Assembly: GCA_020086605.1 (NCBI GenBank) | Contig: JACBWW010000046.1 | Coordinates: 1,262,504 to 1,326,503 of the forward strand | Length of the DNA: 64,000 nucleotides | Origin: Lanius collurio | Lineage: Eukaryota; Chordata; Aves; Passeriformes; Laniidae | Reading direction: 5' to 3' | Program-made: the position numbers and the translations under genes | Notes under the pieces: generated by a model | Told to the model about the DNA's origin: nothing | What the model saw: the letters and a program-made list of their open reading frames with translations, nothing else | Databases searched by the model: none | Part shown: piece after piece, positions 1 through 13,877 of the stretch | Position numbering within the stretch: the first letter of the stretch is position 1 | How the letters are laid out: each line of letters opens with the position of its first letter

Positions 1-2699
1 TGCTCGAATTGAATAAAGCTAAGAATATTCTGGGTTAATGCTTCAGGAGAAATAGTAATGCTGGTTAGTAATCTTTAGTATGTCTAAATTATTAGTTTTA
101 GGATTATCACACTATTCTGGTCAGGTACTTAAACTACTTTACTCACCAGGCTCTCAAATTTTCAGTCCCTGCAAGATCTTCCTGCCTGCTGACATTAATC
201 CCATGATAGAATTCAAACTTTTCCTTTTTTCCTCCTCCAACATTTCAAATGGAAGTTATGAAGCTATTTAGCAAGTAATTGATTAAGGAAATGTCAGGTT
301 TTACATGCATTGTCAGCTGATTTTACATGTACCAGCAATATCTGTCCAAGGTGATAGTGGAAGGAAAAGGTATTTTGTTAGGGACAAGTGTTCTGTGGTG
401 AGAGGATGTGCTGCTTAAATTTCAGTGTCTTTTAGGCTTCACAGGCTGTAGGAGAGACTCCAGTTTTATTAACTCTGAATTGCTGCTGAGCTTTGATCCA
501 CTAAAGTACAGCTGTTACAACTTTCTTAAAACTAGACAGAAAGAGAGTGGTTCTTTTGCACAGCAAAATGGTCTGATGATGAGTTTTTTTTAAAGGGGAT
601 CTTGCAATAAACAAAAGCAATTTTTTTTTGTCTATAGCAGCTATCTGAGAACTTTCAGGAAAACTTATCTTGTAGTAATACATAAACACTATTTTAGAAA
701 CTGCATTAGCCTTACAGGAGAAAATAGCATTTGTAATTATTATCTCTTACAGAGCATATGGAGAAACCCAGCATCTTGCAGGATTATTGTTCCATAATAT
801 ATAAATGTGACTTTTTGTGATGTTTTGAACATGGACTATTACAGAAGTGTCCAAGGTGCTGCTTCTCAGTAGCTTTTCCAGCACACAAATGCATCCTGGC
901 TGCACTTCAGCCTCAGCAGTGACTAACAGCTCAGTGCATCTGGGTGTGGATAATTCCCCCTCACTGGGGGCAGGTGCTGGTGCACAAATCTCTGCTCTGA
1001 GATCATCCAGGAACACAATCTCCAGCCCAAAGCCCACTGCTGCCCTGTCACTCAGAAGGGGTGGCAGCTGAGCAGCAGCAGTGTGACAGAACATGGAGTG
1101 ACTGGAGGGTGCTGGTGACACCTCCCCTGACTTTGGGGGCTGCTGGCTGTCCCTGCTCGAGTTCCCTGTGCCTGCCCTGTGGTGCTGAGGGAGCACACCC
1201 CACTCTCCATTTGGCTCTTGGAGCCATCCCTGCCTGTGTTGGAGGGACAGGCTCCCTCTTTGGACACCATGGAGCAGTTCCTCAGCTGGAGCTCTTCTGA
1301 ACTGCTCTAAGCTTTGCCAGATCCTGACTCTCCAAATCTATTTTTTTCCCTCCAGTCTGGACTCTGTCAAGAGTCCATCTTGTCTGTTCTTCCTCCTCCT
1401 GCTCTGTGCTCAGTGAGAAGTGCTGTCCCCCTGTGTCACCCTCAGCTCTTGTCCTGTCCTCCTCACATGGACATGGCACAAAGGGCTTGGGCAGAGCGGG
1501 AAATGCTCATCTGCAGTGAGCACCGTTTTTATTGTCTCCTGATCTGAATTTTCTGATCAAATGTCCCTGCTTTTCTGACTATTCCACAGTTGTTGACCCT
1601 GTATCTGTGCTGGCAGATCCTCTGCCAAGAGGTGTGGGGCCCTATGGATGTAAAGGGGTGTTTGAGAGGATGGGGGTTTATTGGAACACTCCTTACACAG
1701 GTTTCTTCAGAGGTTTCTGAGGGAGGAGGAGTGAGGAACTCCGTTTCTTTCACTAATTTCCCCTTTCTAGATTTCCACCCTAATAAAATCTGTCTCTGTG
1801 CAGATTTTGAATATCAGTTTCTAGCCAAGATTGTCATGGCATTTACATCTGGAACTTGGAGCTGAGCTCTGAAAGTCTGTCAAGTTTTATGCACCAGCCT
1901 TGCAGACCTGTGAAGTTTTTCTTGGCTAACGTGCATTTTGTTCCATGTGAGAGAGAGGAGGCTGTCTCAAGTCTTTCTCTTTTTTTTTCTTAGATGAGAC
2001 TGAAGAACTGCATAAATGACAGATTTCAAAGTGATTGTTAAATATCTTATTTCTTTACATTTTTTCTTTTTTTTTTTGGATTTCACTTACACATAGTTTT
2101 CTCTCAACTCTGCAATGCCTGTTTTAGGATGCTGCTTTACAGGAATTTGGTGGGAACAGTCCAAGGAAGCATCAACAGAGCAGTTAGGTGAAAGAGCTCA
2201 TTTTAGAGAGACCATTGTGTGTAAGAGGATTTTACTCATGTCCCCAAATATTCTCAACTTCTGCTAATGTTTTATTGGGGAAAAATGATGACAAATAGAG
2301 GAAAACTTGAATGCCTAAGTATTTAATAAAATAGCAGAAATCTATGAAGAACTAAATCTCTGCCTAAGGAGGACTTAATCCAAATGATTTTATTGAAGTT
2401 GAGTCTCATAATTGCTTCCTCCTTCATTCCTCCCAATAAATTATTTGCCTTTTAAGAAGGCATTAGTGGAACTTCTCACTAGTAAGTTAAGCAAAGCTTA
2501 CAAAAAAGCCTTTCCCCCCTTCATACTACTTCTGCTTAACAATGTGGGTTTATCAGTAATTGAAAAGCTTTTCTTGAAATTGGTGCTGTGTGTTATTTCT
2601 TTCAAATTTTCAAAAAAGTGAGATGTGCAAAATAACTGCTTAAGCAGAGCATGGAGGGTTTGTTTCTTCATTGGATTGCTCCTTTACAATCTGTAGTGT
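1..2699. other. Noncoding DNA, no gene seen
   Basis: No recognisable gene, RNA or transposon. Most of the block is AT-rich with short T runs. A GC-richer patch at about 850-1500 gives overlapping open frames on both strands (the longest is 149 codons on the minus strand, 747-1196). It reads as low-complexity Ser/Pro/Leu peptide with no domain, so I treat it as noncoding. It could be a very old degraded repeat, but I cannot name a family. Confidence 0.6.
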
Positions 2700-3060
2700 T
2701 TCCTGCATATATTGTGTTTGTTTCTTCAAATAAGCCTCAGTCTTACAAGTTCCAACGCTCCCCATTTTCCGTTTTGGTCCTAATTTGAGTTTGCATTTGA
2801 AAATCCCCGTTCTCCTCGCCTGCTCTAAAGCCCTGTCTGCGTGGTTGGAGTGCAGTGTGTTTCAATATAGGATATTTCAGCCTGAAATTTCATTTAACAA
2901 TTAGCATTTTCTAATGCTATTTTGTAACTGCAGGAGCCAGGCAGTCAGCCTGTCTGACTTGCAGCGACAATTTTCAAGACTAATGAAGCCAATTATAATG
3001 TCAGTGTAAAACAAATTTAAAACAAAAAGTCTCTAGATCCTATATGAAAGTTAATAAGCA
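2700..3060. promoter_or_regulatory. Candidate conserved noncoding element
   Basis: This non-repetitive block has balanced composition and contains homeodomain-like ATTA/TAAT cores (for example CCAATTATAATG near 2989-3000). It has several CpGs near 2757-2840, unusual in this CpG-depleted window, and lacks simple repeats. This texture is typical of vertebrate conserved noncoding elements. There is no open frame of note. The regulatory reading is inference from texture alone; conservation has not been tested. Confidence 0.2.
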
Positions 3061-6000
3061 TTGATTACATTTTACCTTTTTTGGTTTAGTTATCCATACA
3101 TGTTTCTGTCTCTGGAATGATTTTTTTCTTGTATTTTTACTGGTTCACACTGTAGAAATAGGGTAAAGATTGCTCTGGCATTCAGTTAAAAAAGGAACAT
3201 TGTCACAAATGTTTTTTCTGTTAATGACCAGAACATGTTGGCTGCACAGACATATTATATAAAGGAATATTACAACTTCAAAAAGGAATTTTAAAATAAA
3301 ATATAAAAAAATCCAGTGAGGTATTGTTTAACAAAGTGAGTCATGAGGATGATTAAGTTGCTAAATTAAGTAATATGAAATAAAATTTTAATTTACAGTA
3401 TGAAATTCTAAAAAGGTTTTACAACAGAGCATTTTAGACCTAGCAAATAACACTGATTCCTGTCAGCTCAGGAAAATAAGGAGAACAAATCTCCTGAGTA
3501 TTTCCAAGTGAGAGTTTTCAAGCAGGAATAGATTAAGTGTGATGTTAGAAATCAGAGTGCAAATGCACATGTGCTACCACTAATGCTCCCTGGGTTTTAT
3601 TCAGCCATCAGGAGCCTTTTGCTCCCTTTTGCTGTGGGGATATTGAAATGGCAGATGCAGTGCAAAAGGAATAAATGGTAAAGTCAGTACTCAGGTTCAC
3701 AGCCTCTCTGCCTTGATTTTATTTTTTTGGTCACTGTGGGATTTCATGGCAGAGCTTATGGATTGAAGAAACAGCTGTGGTGTAAATGCTTCCTTCAAAA
3801 TCCTGGGCTATTCAGATTTTGTAACTGCTTTTTCTGGGTCTTACCTAATGGCATTTAACCTCAGTGAAAAGAACTATTTCAAAAGACACCAGTGAGTGAT
3901 TCCACAACAATAATTCAGAATTTTGGTGCTTGCTGAAACACCATCACAGAGTATGTTGGGATGCACTGTAATTTCCTCTATAGAACAGCAAAAGTTTAAG
4001 TGCTGTGAGATTTGCTTTATAGTAATTATAGAAAGCTCTGGTTTGTGGTCACTGTGTGTAGAGAAGTCAAATGCCCCAAATCCTCAATTCAATTGTTTCA
4101 GTGCTGAGCACATCAGTACCAGTGCATTTTTTGTCATAACATTCATATTGCTTAGATTTTATCATTTGCCAACATTGGCTATAAATTAGTATTGATGGGT
4201 TTTGACACCCTTTTCTGAGGACTGTTTAAGGAGGATCTACTGAGAAATAGGAGCTCCAGTCCCTTAATTTGTGTGCAATTCCTTAATGGACAAAACCAGT
4301 GCTGGGCTCACACTCATTGCCACAACAGAAAATGTTGGTGCTTTGGAAATGGGGGGTTCTTCCTGCTAAAGCACAAACCCTGTGAAAGGACAAAGGGAAG
4401 CTGCCAGCACTGCACAAGGAGCTCTCTAAAAGGAAAACTTTTCTCTATTTGCACCTTAAATAACCCTGAAATATCTAAGGAGAGGATGAGGCCATTCTAG
4501 CACGACAGCACCTTCCCATCTGCGTTGAAACTGCAAATGGAAAATAATCCCTGAATTGTTTGCAGTAGTTTTTTGAGCTTGCTTTTGTCTCAGAAATCCC
4601 AACATACTGTTAGCTTGTCCTGTGTTTCACCTCTAATGATAAGGCTCCCAGTACAGGAAGTACTTTATCTCTACAAAATTCCAGAAGTAGCTCTCAAAAA
4701 GTAACTTTCTTCTAATAGAGGCATTTTAGAAAGCTCACTTGGTTTAATAAAGAGAAAAGATACTGGTGAGACTACTGGTAAATATCTGTTATCTTTCTCA
4801 ATTGACTGTAGACAGATTGAGGATCTGTGAGATTAAACCATGGAAATCCCAACAAAAAACACAGGAGGGTTGCTTTTGCCTTTTTATTGCTTTGTTTTTG
4901 CTACATGCAGCACAAATTTCCTGTTTGCATTAATTTGTAAATAGCATTAAAAACATCTGTGTCAGATTTGGAGCTGAAACCACCATAGACTGATGGGGTG
5001 AGAAACACAACCAAGGGAATATTCCATTTGCTGCCTCCAGGCTTTGAGAAAAATTCACACAGAGGACACTCCAGAATCATCATGGAGATAATACTGGAAT
5101 TAGGGCTACATTTGGGCAGGTCTTCTGCAAGGAAAAGCAGCAGGTGGGTTTGCTAAAATACACACATCATGTTACTTGGTATTTTAGCCAGTATGAGGGA
5201 TTTTAATATATTTTTACTTATATATGCAGCATTAATAGTTATAGCTGCAAATTTGCATCAATCTGTGGAAATGTTGCTCTTTGTGCGTGAAATGAAAGCC
5301 TGGGAGCTCCACAGGGATTGGAGCCCCAGTTTGCCCAGGAGAGCAGCCCTGATTTCCTGTTTGTCCAGACAGTGTGGCAGTGGCAAGGGGCTGAAATCTC
5401 CAAATGGCTGTCTGGAAATGCCACTTGCCCCAGCATTTGTTATGTATTTATAATCAAACATATACTTTCAAAGGCTCAGTTTAGTAATCTGTCTGTGTGG
5501 CTGAAGAAAATATGATTAACAGTGTAAGCAAGCAAATCCAAACTAATTCCACTTTAGCTGGCATTAGTAAATGTGATAATTGAGCAATGGGAACTTCAGT
5601 GACCCATGTACAAATCCAGAGCCCCTAATGTGTTGTACAGGCTGTGTTCACTTTGAACTGCTGTCTCCTCTCTGCACATGTTGCTTCTCCCTAAAATTGT
5701 GGTTTTAGAATGACTGTTTCAGAGGAAATGAAAATAAACTCTGTCATGCAAGAAAATAATGGTAATTAAGGACAGCTCTGGAATAATAATTTGTAGAAGT
5801 GTCAGAAGAGAAAATAAAATCTAACCAGTAGTTAGGTGATCTAACTAAATTTAGTTAAATTTGAATGTAGTTTGATCAGCTTATGGGAAAATTTAAACAA
5901 TATGACTGATTTTCTGACAGTCCTGGCCTGTTGCCCCATTCACTAGTAGTATTCATGTCCTATAATCCACTGGTCAGCTTTAAAGCAATGTCACTGAGGG

Positions 6001-7479
6001 AAAAATTGCTCTGCAGTACTGTGGAATTGAGCTGTGTCAAAGTTATTCCGGAATAAGACGTGATTAGGAATAAAATACAGGTGCTACAAGAAGCCTTCAA
6101 ACGAAAAGGGGGGAAAGAGATGTTCTCATTAATAAGATGGAGCACGAAAAACCTGCAGTGTGACACAGGGATGAAAGTGGGAACTTATGAAATGTTAAGT
6201 ACAGCCCATCACTGATGTTTCTGAACCCTGTTCTGTCGAACTCAGCTTGGCTTAATGGGCCTGAGCTCAGAAATAAAGCTGAGCCTCCCCTGATCCCTGT
6301 GCCTGGCACGCTGAGGCTGAAGCAGGGGGTGATTTGAAATGCAGCAGATCTGGCTGATGAAATCATCTCCCACCTCATGGAGTGGGTGGGAAGATTACAA
6401 AGCATTTGCACTAATTCCTTTGGCATTTGGAAGTGAAGGGGGATAGAGATGTTTACAGAGGGATGGTGTGAGTAGTAGTCGATCTTTTTACTGATTTGTG
6501 TGAAACAAAGATCGTTGTCAAGGTGTTAAGGGCAGCCAAACCCCTTCTGTGACAGCAGGATGGGTGATTAACAATAATTTCCATTAATGAACTTGCGGTG
6601 TGCAAGGGTTCTTTTGCAGGTGGGCACCACAAGGCTGCAGTCTGAGCTGATGGGAGTTTTTGGGGGTTTTTCCATGTGTGTTATGCTTGCTGTAAATGTG
6701 CTTTTGATTGTCTCCTTACTCTCTGATAACCACTGTGGAAATACAGCATGCACATCTTTCTGAATGCTCCAAATCTCTTCTGTGATTTGTACCAATGGTC
6801 TTAAACAGATCTGAGTGTTCTGCAATGTGTGGGAAGTAACTCTCCTTCTGGAGCTCGTAATAAAATAATTTGTAAAAAAATGTTCTTATTTCTGCTTTGT
6901 AACAAATTCATATTAGACATCAGGTCTCACTCCACAGATGAAGACAGTGAACTCATTTCAGCTAAGAAAAATAAAGTATGCTGGGTTTCACTATCCATCT
7001 CCAGAGTAACTTAAACTTGCTGTTTGCAGTAAAGCTTACTTTTTTAATGGCTTTTGTTTTGGTTGGAAGCTCACAGTACACTGTTGGTGCTTCTGAGATT
7101 GCTTCCTAGAACAAGGCAAAATACAGTTATGTTGGTAATTAATTTAAAGTGGTTTTTTGCGTGCTCTGTATTTAGAACATTTGGGGAAAAAAAGTGCCTT
7201 TAGATTATGGAAAAGTATTCTTCTTTGCATGGACAAAATCTCATTTGACAGAATGGAAATCAGTGTTCTCATGGTAGCTGCCAAGTTCTTGTACCTTATT
7301 AGTTTAAAATATGGCACCGTGGTGGGCCTGGAGAACACGGATGTCGTTTTACTGCGTGGATGGCACCAGCCATAAACTGGAATTCACTTCCATACTAAAT
7401 ACCAGCATTATAAGCAGTATTCCAAACACATGCACACAAACACCCAAAATACAAGGTAGAGGAGAAAAAGATCATTAAG
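3061..7479. other. Noncoding DNA, no gene seen
   Basis: Unique AT-rich sequence. Open frames are at most 109 codons and show no recognisable domain. No transposon remnant could be identified. Around 5280-5440 and 6220-6420 there are slightly GC-richer stretches that create chance frames on both strands. Confidence 0.6.
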
Positions 7480-7760
7480 GTTACTCTACAAGGCATCCAA
7501 GGCTTTCAAAAATTCTTCAATATTATATCTATTACAATTAAGTTGAACTTCAAAGAAGTTTTAAATAATTTGGCTATGGGTCATTAAGTTAACAATGTCA
7601 CTGTGTTCTTGCTACCTCATTTACCTTAATTAGAGTGCACTTTTATAAACCATGGTAGCACTGTGTAACAAGCTGGATTTGATAGCCCCTGCCAAATGTT
7701 GGCTTTAAGATGGTTTTATTTTGCTGGCCGTATCCTTGCAGAATAATAATCTGTATCAAG
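7480..7760. promoter_or_regulatory. Candidate conserved noncoding element
   Basis: This AT-rich but complex block has clustered short motifs (GGTCATTAAGTTAA, TTACCTTAATTAGAG, and CATGGTAGC next to the TATAAACC stretch) and no repeats or long frames. The motif density resembles vertebrate enhancers bound by homeodomain or nuclear-receptor factors. That assignment is inference; no alignment was available. Confidence 0.18.
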
Positions 7761-9589
7761 TTGTTCTTATAACAAGCTCATCATTGCTTTGGGATTTCAT
7801 TTATGAGAGATATGTTCTACATAAATGTTTATATAGGAAGGAAATGAATGGATTGGGGTACCTGAAGGGTGTAGATTGGAGATGAAAATGAAGCTAGTAG
7901 TGTGGTGGATGTCTAAATTTTTTCCCTTGGGAGAAATTCTCCATTCTTTCTGAAGGAAATTTTTGTCAGAAGAAATCTGTTATGAGCAGAGCCACTTAAA
8001 ATGAAATGACTTTGTTATGCTCACCTTTCTCATGATTGGAATGGATATATGTGTATGAGTTTTTAGTGTGGCTAGACAAGGTGCCTCTTTTTAATTCATG
8101 TCTCTGCCATATGCTGGGATGATGGAAAAGATATTTTGAAGTACCACAGTTGTTCTTTTCACTTGTGGATGTTATGTTTATCAAAGGTAGAGCACAGGTC
8201 AATGCTGCAGCTGATACAACTTCCACACAAAAACTACTTTTTCCTTTTGTTTTATGGGGACTTTTTCCAGACAGCTGCCATTCAGATTGCAGAAAGCTCT
8301 TCCTGAATGATGATCTAAATGAAATAATTCAATTAATTGATGTCAGTTACATATGAAAGAAACATGAATTATAGATTCTTTGATTTATTTTTGTCTTTTT
8401 GCACTGTCAATAAAATTCCTATATTGGGTCTTTCTAATATTCCTGTCCCACTATCAGTGCGCTTTATATGGGGATGCTCAAGCTGCAGGATTTACTTGGG
8501 GACTGAAGTTCTACTGTGGAAGATTGAGGCTGCCTTTAAAATAAAACTGTTGCTCACTGTGACTTGGAAAATCACTTAGTAATAGTTTACATTATGTAGG
8601 TTTACATTATGTTGGATGAAATCCATGAGAAAAGGTTGCAAACACAAATAAAAAGGAAAAAACAACAGCTGCATCTCTGTGCCTTGATGAAGTGGCAGAT
8701 GGTAATTATGTGGCAGTGCTGCTTTATACATTCAAAGCAAACAAACACTTCTGTACATATGGGAAGAAAATTTGTGCTCTTACCTGTGACAGAACAGGGA
8801 AAGGAATATTTCTGTTTTGGGCATTGATCTCTTTTTGTCTGGTACTCTCCCTCAGTGCATGGCAGGAGAGGCCGTGGGCTCTGGTGGGATGTAGTGGGAA
8901 ATGAGGTGTGAATGCTGATCCATGGCTCCCTCCCCATTCTGCTGAAATAATCATATATGCCAGCAATAAATCTGTTTAATAGCTGTTCTACTGAGCTGGA
9001 AAGGAAGGAAAAAAACCCCCAAAACTGAGAGGCAAATTGTGCTTTCTTTTTTCTATTGATAGTGTTCTCAGGAATATCAACTTCCTTTGGCTTCTACATC
9101 CCTCTGTAGCTCACCTAAGTCTTGCAGGCACCTGGAGAAAAAGATGTCTGTGAAAACTGGCACCTGAAATTGAGCTTCTCTTCTAGAATCTTGTAGTGTT
9201 GGAAGCCATGTAAGGACTTATCAAAGACATAAGATGGACCAGGTCATAGAAGAAGGGGTGAAAGTGTCTCCTTTGTGAACTCCTGATCCTCTTTCTGGTT
9301 GACTTCTGCCATTAACTCCCCTTGATTAGAAGTGGCACCATAGAAAAAATGTGTGCAGTTATCTAACAGTTTCTTTTGAACGTGATATTTTACTTGGTGT
9401 TTTTGTATTAATTCTTAATTCTGTAGATTTAGGTGTAATTTTTGTGCTTCCCTGATGCATTACCAATGAGAAGTTGGACCTTGGAAGCACAATTGTTTGA
9501 ACTCTGTGCTCTAATGAACAGGTAGTTTTAATGTAATGTATTCTGAGATTTCAGCCCCTCTATGTAGGTATGGAATATCACGTTAGTTG
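7761..9589. other. Noncoding DNA, no gene seen
   Basis: Unique AT-rich sequence. The longest frame is 111 codons on the minus strand (8602-8937), Cys/Phe-rich and without a domain. No repeats were identified. Confidence 0.6.
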
Positions 9590-9870
9590 AACATTTACCA
9601 GCATCCAGCATAGCAGATAAAATTACACACCACTCAGTTTTTACAGAAATAAGATTAGATAACTACAAATCACCCTCTAGAGTAAATCAGATTTCTAGAA
9701 CTGTCTGGCCAGAAGCCCCTGAGAGAAGGCAGCTGAAAATCCAGCATGTCAATGGTACATAATAATGCAGAGCCAGACAAAATATTAAATTCCATACTTT
9801 GCCTGTAGTATGGAGAGAGAACAAACTATGCCAACATTTATATGCATGCATTTTAATCAGATGAATAATT
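9590..9870. promoter_or_regulatory. Candidate conserved noncoding element
   Basis: This non-repetitive block contains a GTCAATGGTACATAATAATG stretch near 9749-9768, ATATGCATGCATTTTAATCAG near 9841-9860 (octamer/POU-like TATGCAT) and GATAATTA-like motifs. Composition and motif clustering suggest a conserved regulatory element. This is a weak inference from reading alone. Confidence 0.18.
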
Positions 9871-12800
9871 AAACTAGGAAATTATTCCTACATTTCTGAT
9901 CAGCATTTCCAGTTTTTCCCATCCCTTTTTTCCTTGTGACTTCCTGAGTGTGAGTGTGGCTTTGGCAGAAGTTGGGAGCCATCGTGCCTGCCTTGAACAA
10001 AGCAAGAAAGGGGAGGAAGAGTTCAATAACTTTAAGAATGGTGCAGAATTCCCAAGAAATATCAGTCTAAGCTTATGCTGTGATGGAGGAGAGGGAAGAT
10101 TTTACTACACACTTAATAAACTAATTGAGAGCAGCTGTTTGGCAGTGGATAAAGACATATTCCTTTCATATCAGAAATTCTTTTACAAATTAAAGTCGTG
10201 CTGTCTGTGGGATAAGTGTTTCCCTATTTACTATACATCATGCCCACTTTGCTGGTGTTCAGACTATTACTGGACCATTTAGTAGCTCTCTCAAAGCAGT
10301 TCTTTGCCTTAGCTATCCTCTAGTGTGTGCTTAAGCAAAGCATCTCCAAGCAAAATCTGTAATATGCAACCCAAATCACATGAAAGTTGGAATTAACTCT
10401 TTAGGAAAAATCGGTTTCTAGGAGCTCAGATTGCACTGCTGTTCCTGTCAGCTAGGTGCATGCTGTCCACAGGGGTTCTACACTATTTCCCATTAAATAA
10501 AATGAATATTCAGTGTATTTCTACTTTAATTCTGTTAAATTTTTTAGATGCTACCTATCTAGAGTTTTAGTAGATAGAATGACTTTGAAGACTACTGGCA
10601 AATAAGTAGAATTTGTTTGTCTGTGATTGTCAGGAAACATCAAGAATTTGTCCCACTTTTAAATAAGTAAAAAGCCTAATTCAGCCAGATATTCGATTCA
10701 GACCTAGAATTCCTCAGCTTCAAGAAGCACTAGTTTTAGTTTTTGAGTTGCCCTGGATGTAGCACAAGAAAAAATGGTTTGAGTCATGAAGTTCTCTCCT
10801 GGGTAGTTTCATACTTGATGACTATTGCTTTTTTCCCCCTTGTACTGTTGCATTATCAATTTTATTTTAATCAAAAGGGCACTCAAAGTGGTTGAGATCA
10901 CTTTTATACTGGCAGGAAATTTAGCATGTAGATGCTTAAGAGGCCACAGTTTTCATAAGTGACTGAATACAAGAGTACAGCCTGACTAGAAGGAGAAAAA
11001 GAAGCAGAAGCCTAAGTTAAGTTAAAATTGATTCACAGGTGGGGTGAGGGGTTGAGAGTGACTACTGAAGAGCATCTTACTGAAAAAAATATCTAGACCA
11101 GTTTGACCAAGCTGTTGGTTGTTACCACAGGAGAAAAACTGGAGGAACTCATGGAGACAGGACTGAGATATTTGCAGTTATCAGTGAGATATACTAATTG
11201 TAGCACTGAGATTTTTTTCTTAAGTTAATAACAAATCAATCCCTGGCCTGCTGCTTTGTCCTCTGTCGTTAGGATTGAAGGTTTATCTTAAAATGGACAT
11301 TGAAAATGTGGCTACATTGATGCAAACAACATCCCCATATGTGATAGACACTGTGCAATGTATCACAATTCTGCTGTTTGTTTTCAAACAGTGACTAGTG
11401 GCAGCAGGAGCATTTATGTTCTATTTTGAGTTGTTTTCATTGCAGCTGAGGTACTGAATTTACTGTTTAGTGAAATAAGGAACATGATAACGTTGTCCTT
11501 TATAAAAGTGCCCTGAGCATTCAAATATTATTATTTTTTTTCTCCCCTTCTGGTGTAGGTCAAAAGTGAATGGGAACTTTCCAGGAACCAGTGTTAAAAT
11601 ATCAAGAGAATGAGAATGTGTCAGTGTTTGTGCTGACACGGACCTTCAATAGTTTGCAGTGACCTTAGACTTTAGGAGCTCCTTTAATTTCCCCACAGGG
11701 AACATTTTACTGATTCCTGCATGCTTTTAATTGCAATCTAATTTATCATTTGCTACAGGCCTTGAAATCATTTCATCTCACTCTGGCAAGGAATGGTTTC
11801 TATGTTAAATGAGATCTATGGTTGGCCAAACTGCCGATTTAAAAACTGGTGCCAGGAATCTGAGGGGGTTTAAGGTGATGACTGAGGGACTCTTGTGTGC
11901 TGAATGTCCCCCAGAGAGTCCCTGTGAAGAGGGACTGTGATAATTGTGGCTGCTTTAAAAAAAAAACCCCATCCTGCCTGCATATCCAATACTGTGTAAG
12001 ACAGAGGAAAAACATTTCTGTAACCTTCTTCTAGTTTGTTGATGAAATGACACAATTCTTGTTTGGTGCTTGAGATGTGGTGACAAAAGCCATATTCTGC
12101 TGTGACAATTTCCTTAGCACAGGCAGTGTGACAGCTGTGTTGGGGAAGCTGGGAGCCCTCGTGCTCCAGGGAATGCTGGTGGGTTCAGCAGCACAGGGAT
12201 TGTTCTCCAGGATGTGCTTTCTTCTTCTGCTGGGTTTGAGTAGCAAACCTCAGACTAGAGCTGCTTGGAAAACTGGGCTTCTGGAATTTGAAGAGTATTT
12301 TACCCACAATTTTCCACCAGATTCTTCTTGAATGACTATTCAGGAAAATTTTCTAAGGACATAATGAAGAAATGTTTCTTCTCTCATCCAATATTCAGAT
12401 GCTTTTTCATCCTTTAGCACAAATAGGGTAAAGCCTTGTCTGAGACTCTGCTGTTAAGGATTTAGTCTGAGAAGAAGGGGTTGAGGTCACAACATTTTTT
12501 GACTTTGAGTAAGTGGCTTCCAAACAAGGAAGCATTGCTCAATCAATAAACTACTTCTGTATGCAAAGAATAAAATCCTAGCTTGGGTGTCTGTTTCCAT
12601 CAAGTATGGAAAACACTGAGGAAAAGGTTACCTGATTAAAGTGTTTCCCCATGCAGAGGTCTGAGTTGCTCATGTAAATTTACTTTCATCAGGTCCAATG
12701 ACAAACCAATAATTCATAATAAACATATTTTGAAATGGGAATGGAATATATTTCATTGAAAGGGCTGTAGGAGCCCAGGTCATCAATCACTTCTCCCACA

Positions 12801-13843
12801 ATTCTAATTTTAAGCTGTCTGCCTAACAAGAAACATTTTAGTGCAGTTGCATATTAAACAGTGCTCGGGAAGGGAAGAGGAATGTGCATTTCTGAAGTCC
12901 ACTGAAGCTGTGCAGTTTTATTTCCATTGCTTAGTCATTAGGAGTGGCTTACAGGAGTCAGCACAGACTCCATGCCTTGCAAATTAAAACAACCAGAATA
13001 ACTCCCTAACAGCCAGACTAATGTGTGTTCCTGCTTCACATGGAATTTTGGAATGGGTTTGGGGGACGTTGGTCTCTTATGTTACGTCACAGCAGCTCTG
13101 ACTTTAAATAATTGCTGCACAAGAGATGGATCACAGTTGGACTGTCTGGCTTATGAATTACTGTGTTGTGAAACTAATTCTGTCTAGCATTTGGTCCCAG
13201 CATGGGAAGCAAGAGTGACACAAGTGATCCATGCAGGGGCTGTGTCTTTTTTCAAGTTTTAAGAATAACTCCAGGATTGTGATATCATTAACTTTCAAGT
13301 CAAGGTTGAACATTCTTTTCATAGCCTCTGCTTTGCAACATGAAAAATAGCTTTTCCTGCTTTTTATACTGCATTTTTCAGGAATATTTAGATTGGTTCT
13401 TTCTTTTATCCCCCTTTTTTTGTTAATAGTAGAATTCTTTATTTCAGGTAAAACTGCGTTTTCTTTGAGGAGAAGGAACATTCATTAAAACTAACTTTTA
13501 TCTTCAGAGAAATTACCCTCCTATTTGTGTTCATAATCAAGGGATTATTTGGTGTATTTATTCTAAAGGGATTAAATCAATCTCTGAATAATATTATGAA
13601 GTCTTCTCCTTAACCTCCTCCTTGCATATTTTTCTCCAAGTACAACTGGGTTCTTTTGAAGCAAGCCCTTCACTTTGATTTTTTTCTCCAAACATGGGGA
13701 GCCTTGTGCTGTCACACTTTAGCACCACAGAAGGGAAGACAGCTGGAGAGAGTATGTGCTTTACAATGGAAATGTGCCTTTTTTTTTTCTTCCTCTGATT
13801 GGGTTTGCTGCAGTCGTCCTTTTCCTGTCCCTTGTCTGATTTT
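9871..13843. other. Noncoding DNA, no gene seen
   Basis: Unique AT-rich sequence with open frames of at most 110 codons and no domain. The part from about 12800 to 13050 has a conserved-element texture (see findings). No transposon could be identified. Confidence 0.55.
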
Positions 13844-13877
13844 AATAGTGAGATTTAATAAATAGTGAGATTTAATA
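13844..13877 (+). repeat. 17-bp tandem duplication
   Basis: Two exact head-to-tail copies of AATAGTGAGATTTAATA, at 13844-13860 and 13861-13877. This is a local replication-slippage product in AT-rich DNA, too short to imply function. Confidence 0.9.

Noticed and set aside
747..1196. 149-codon minus-strand frame
   Set aside because: Low-complexity Ser/Pro/Leu peptide with several overlapping frames on both strands, typical of a GC-richer noncoding patch. No domain or splice context.
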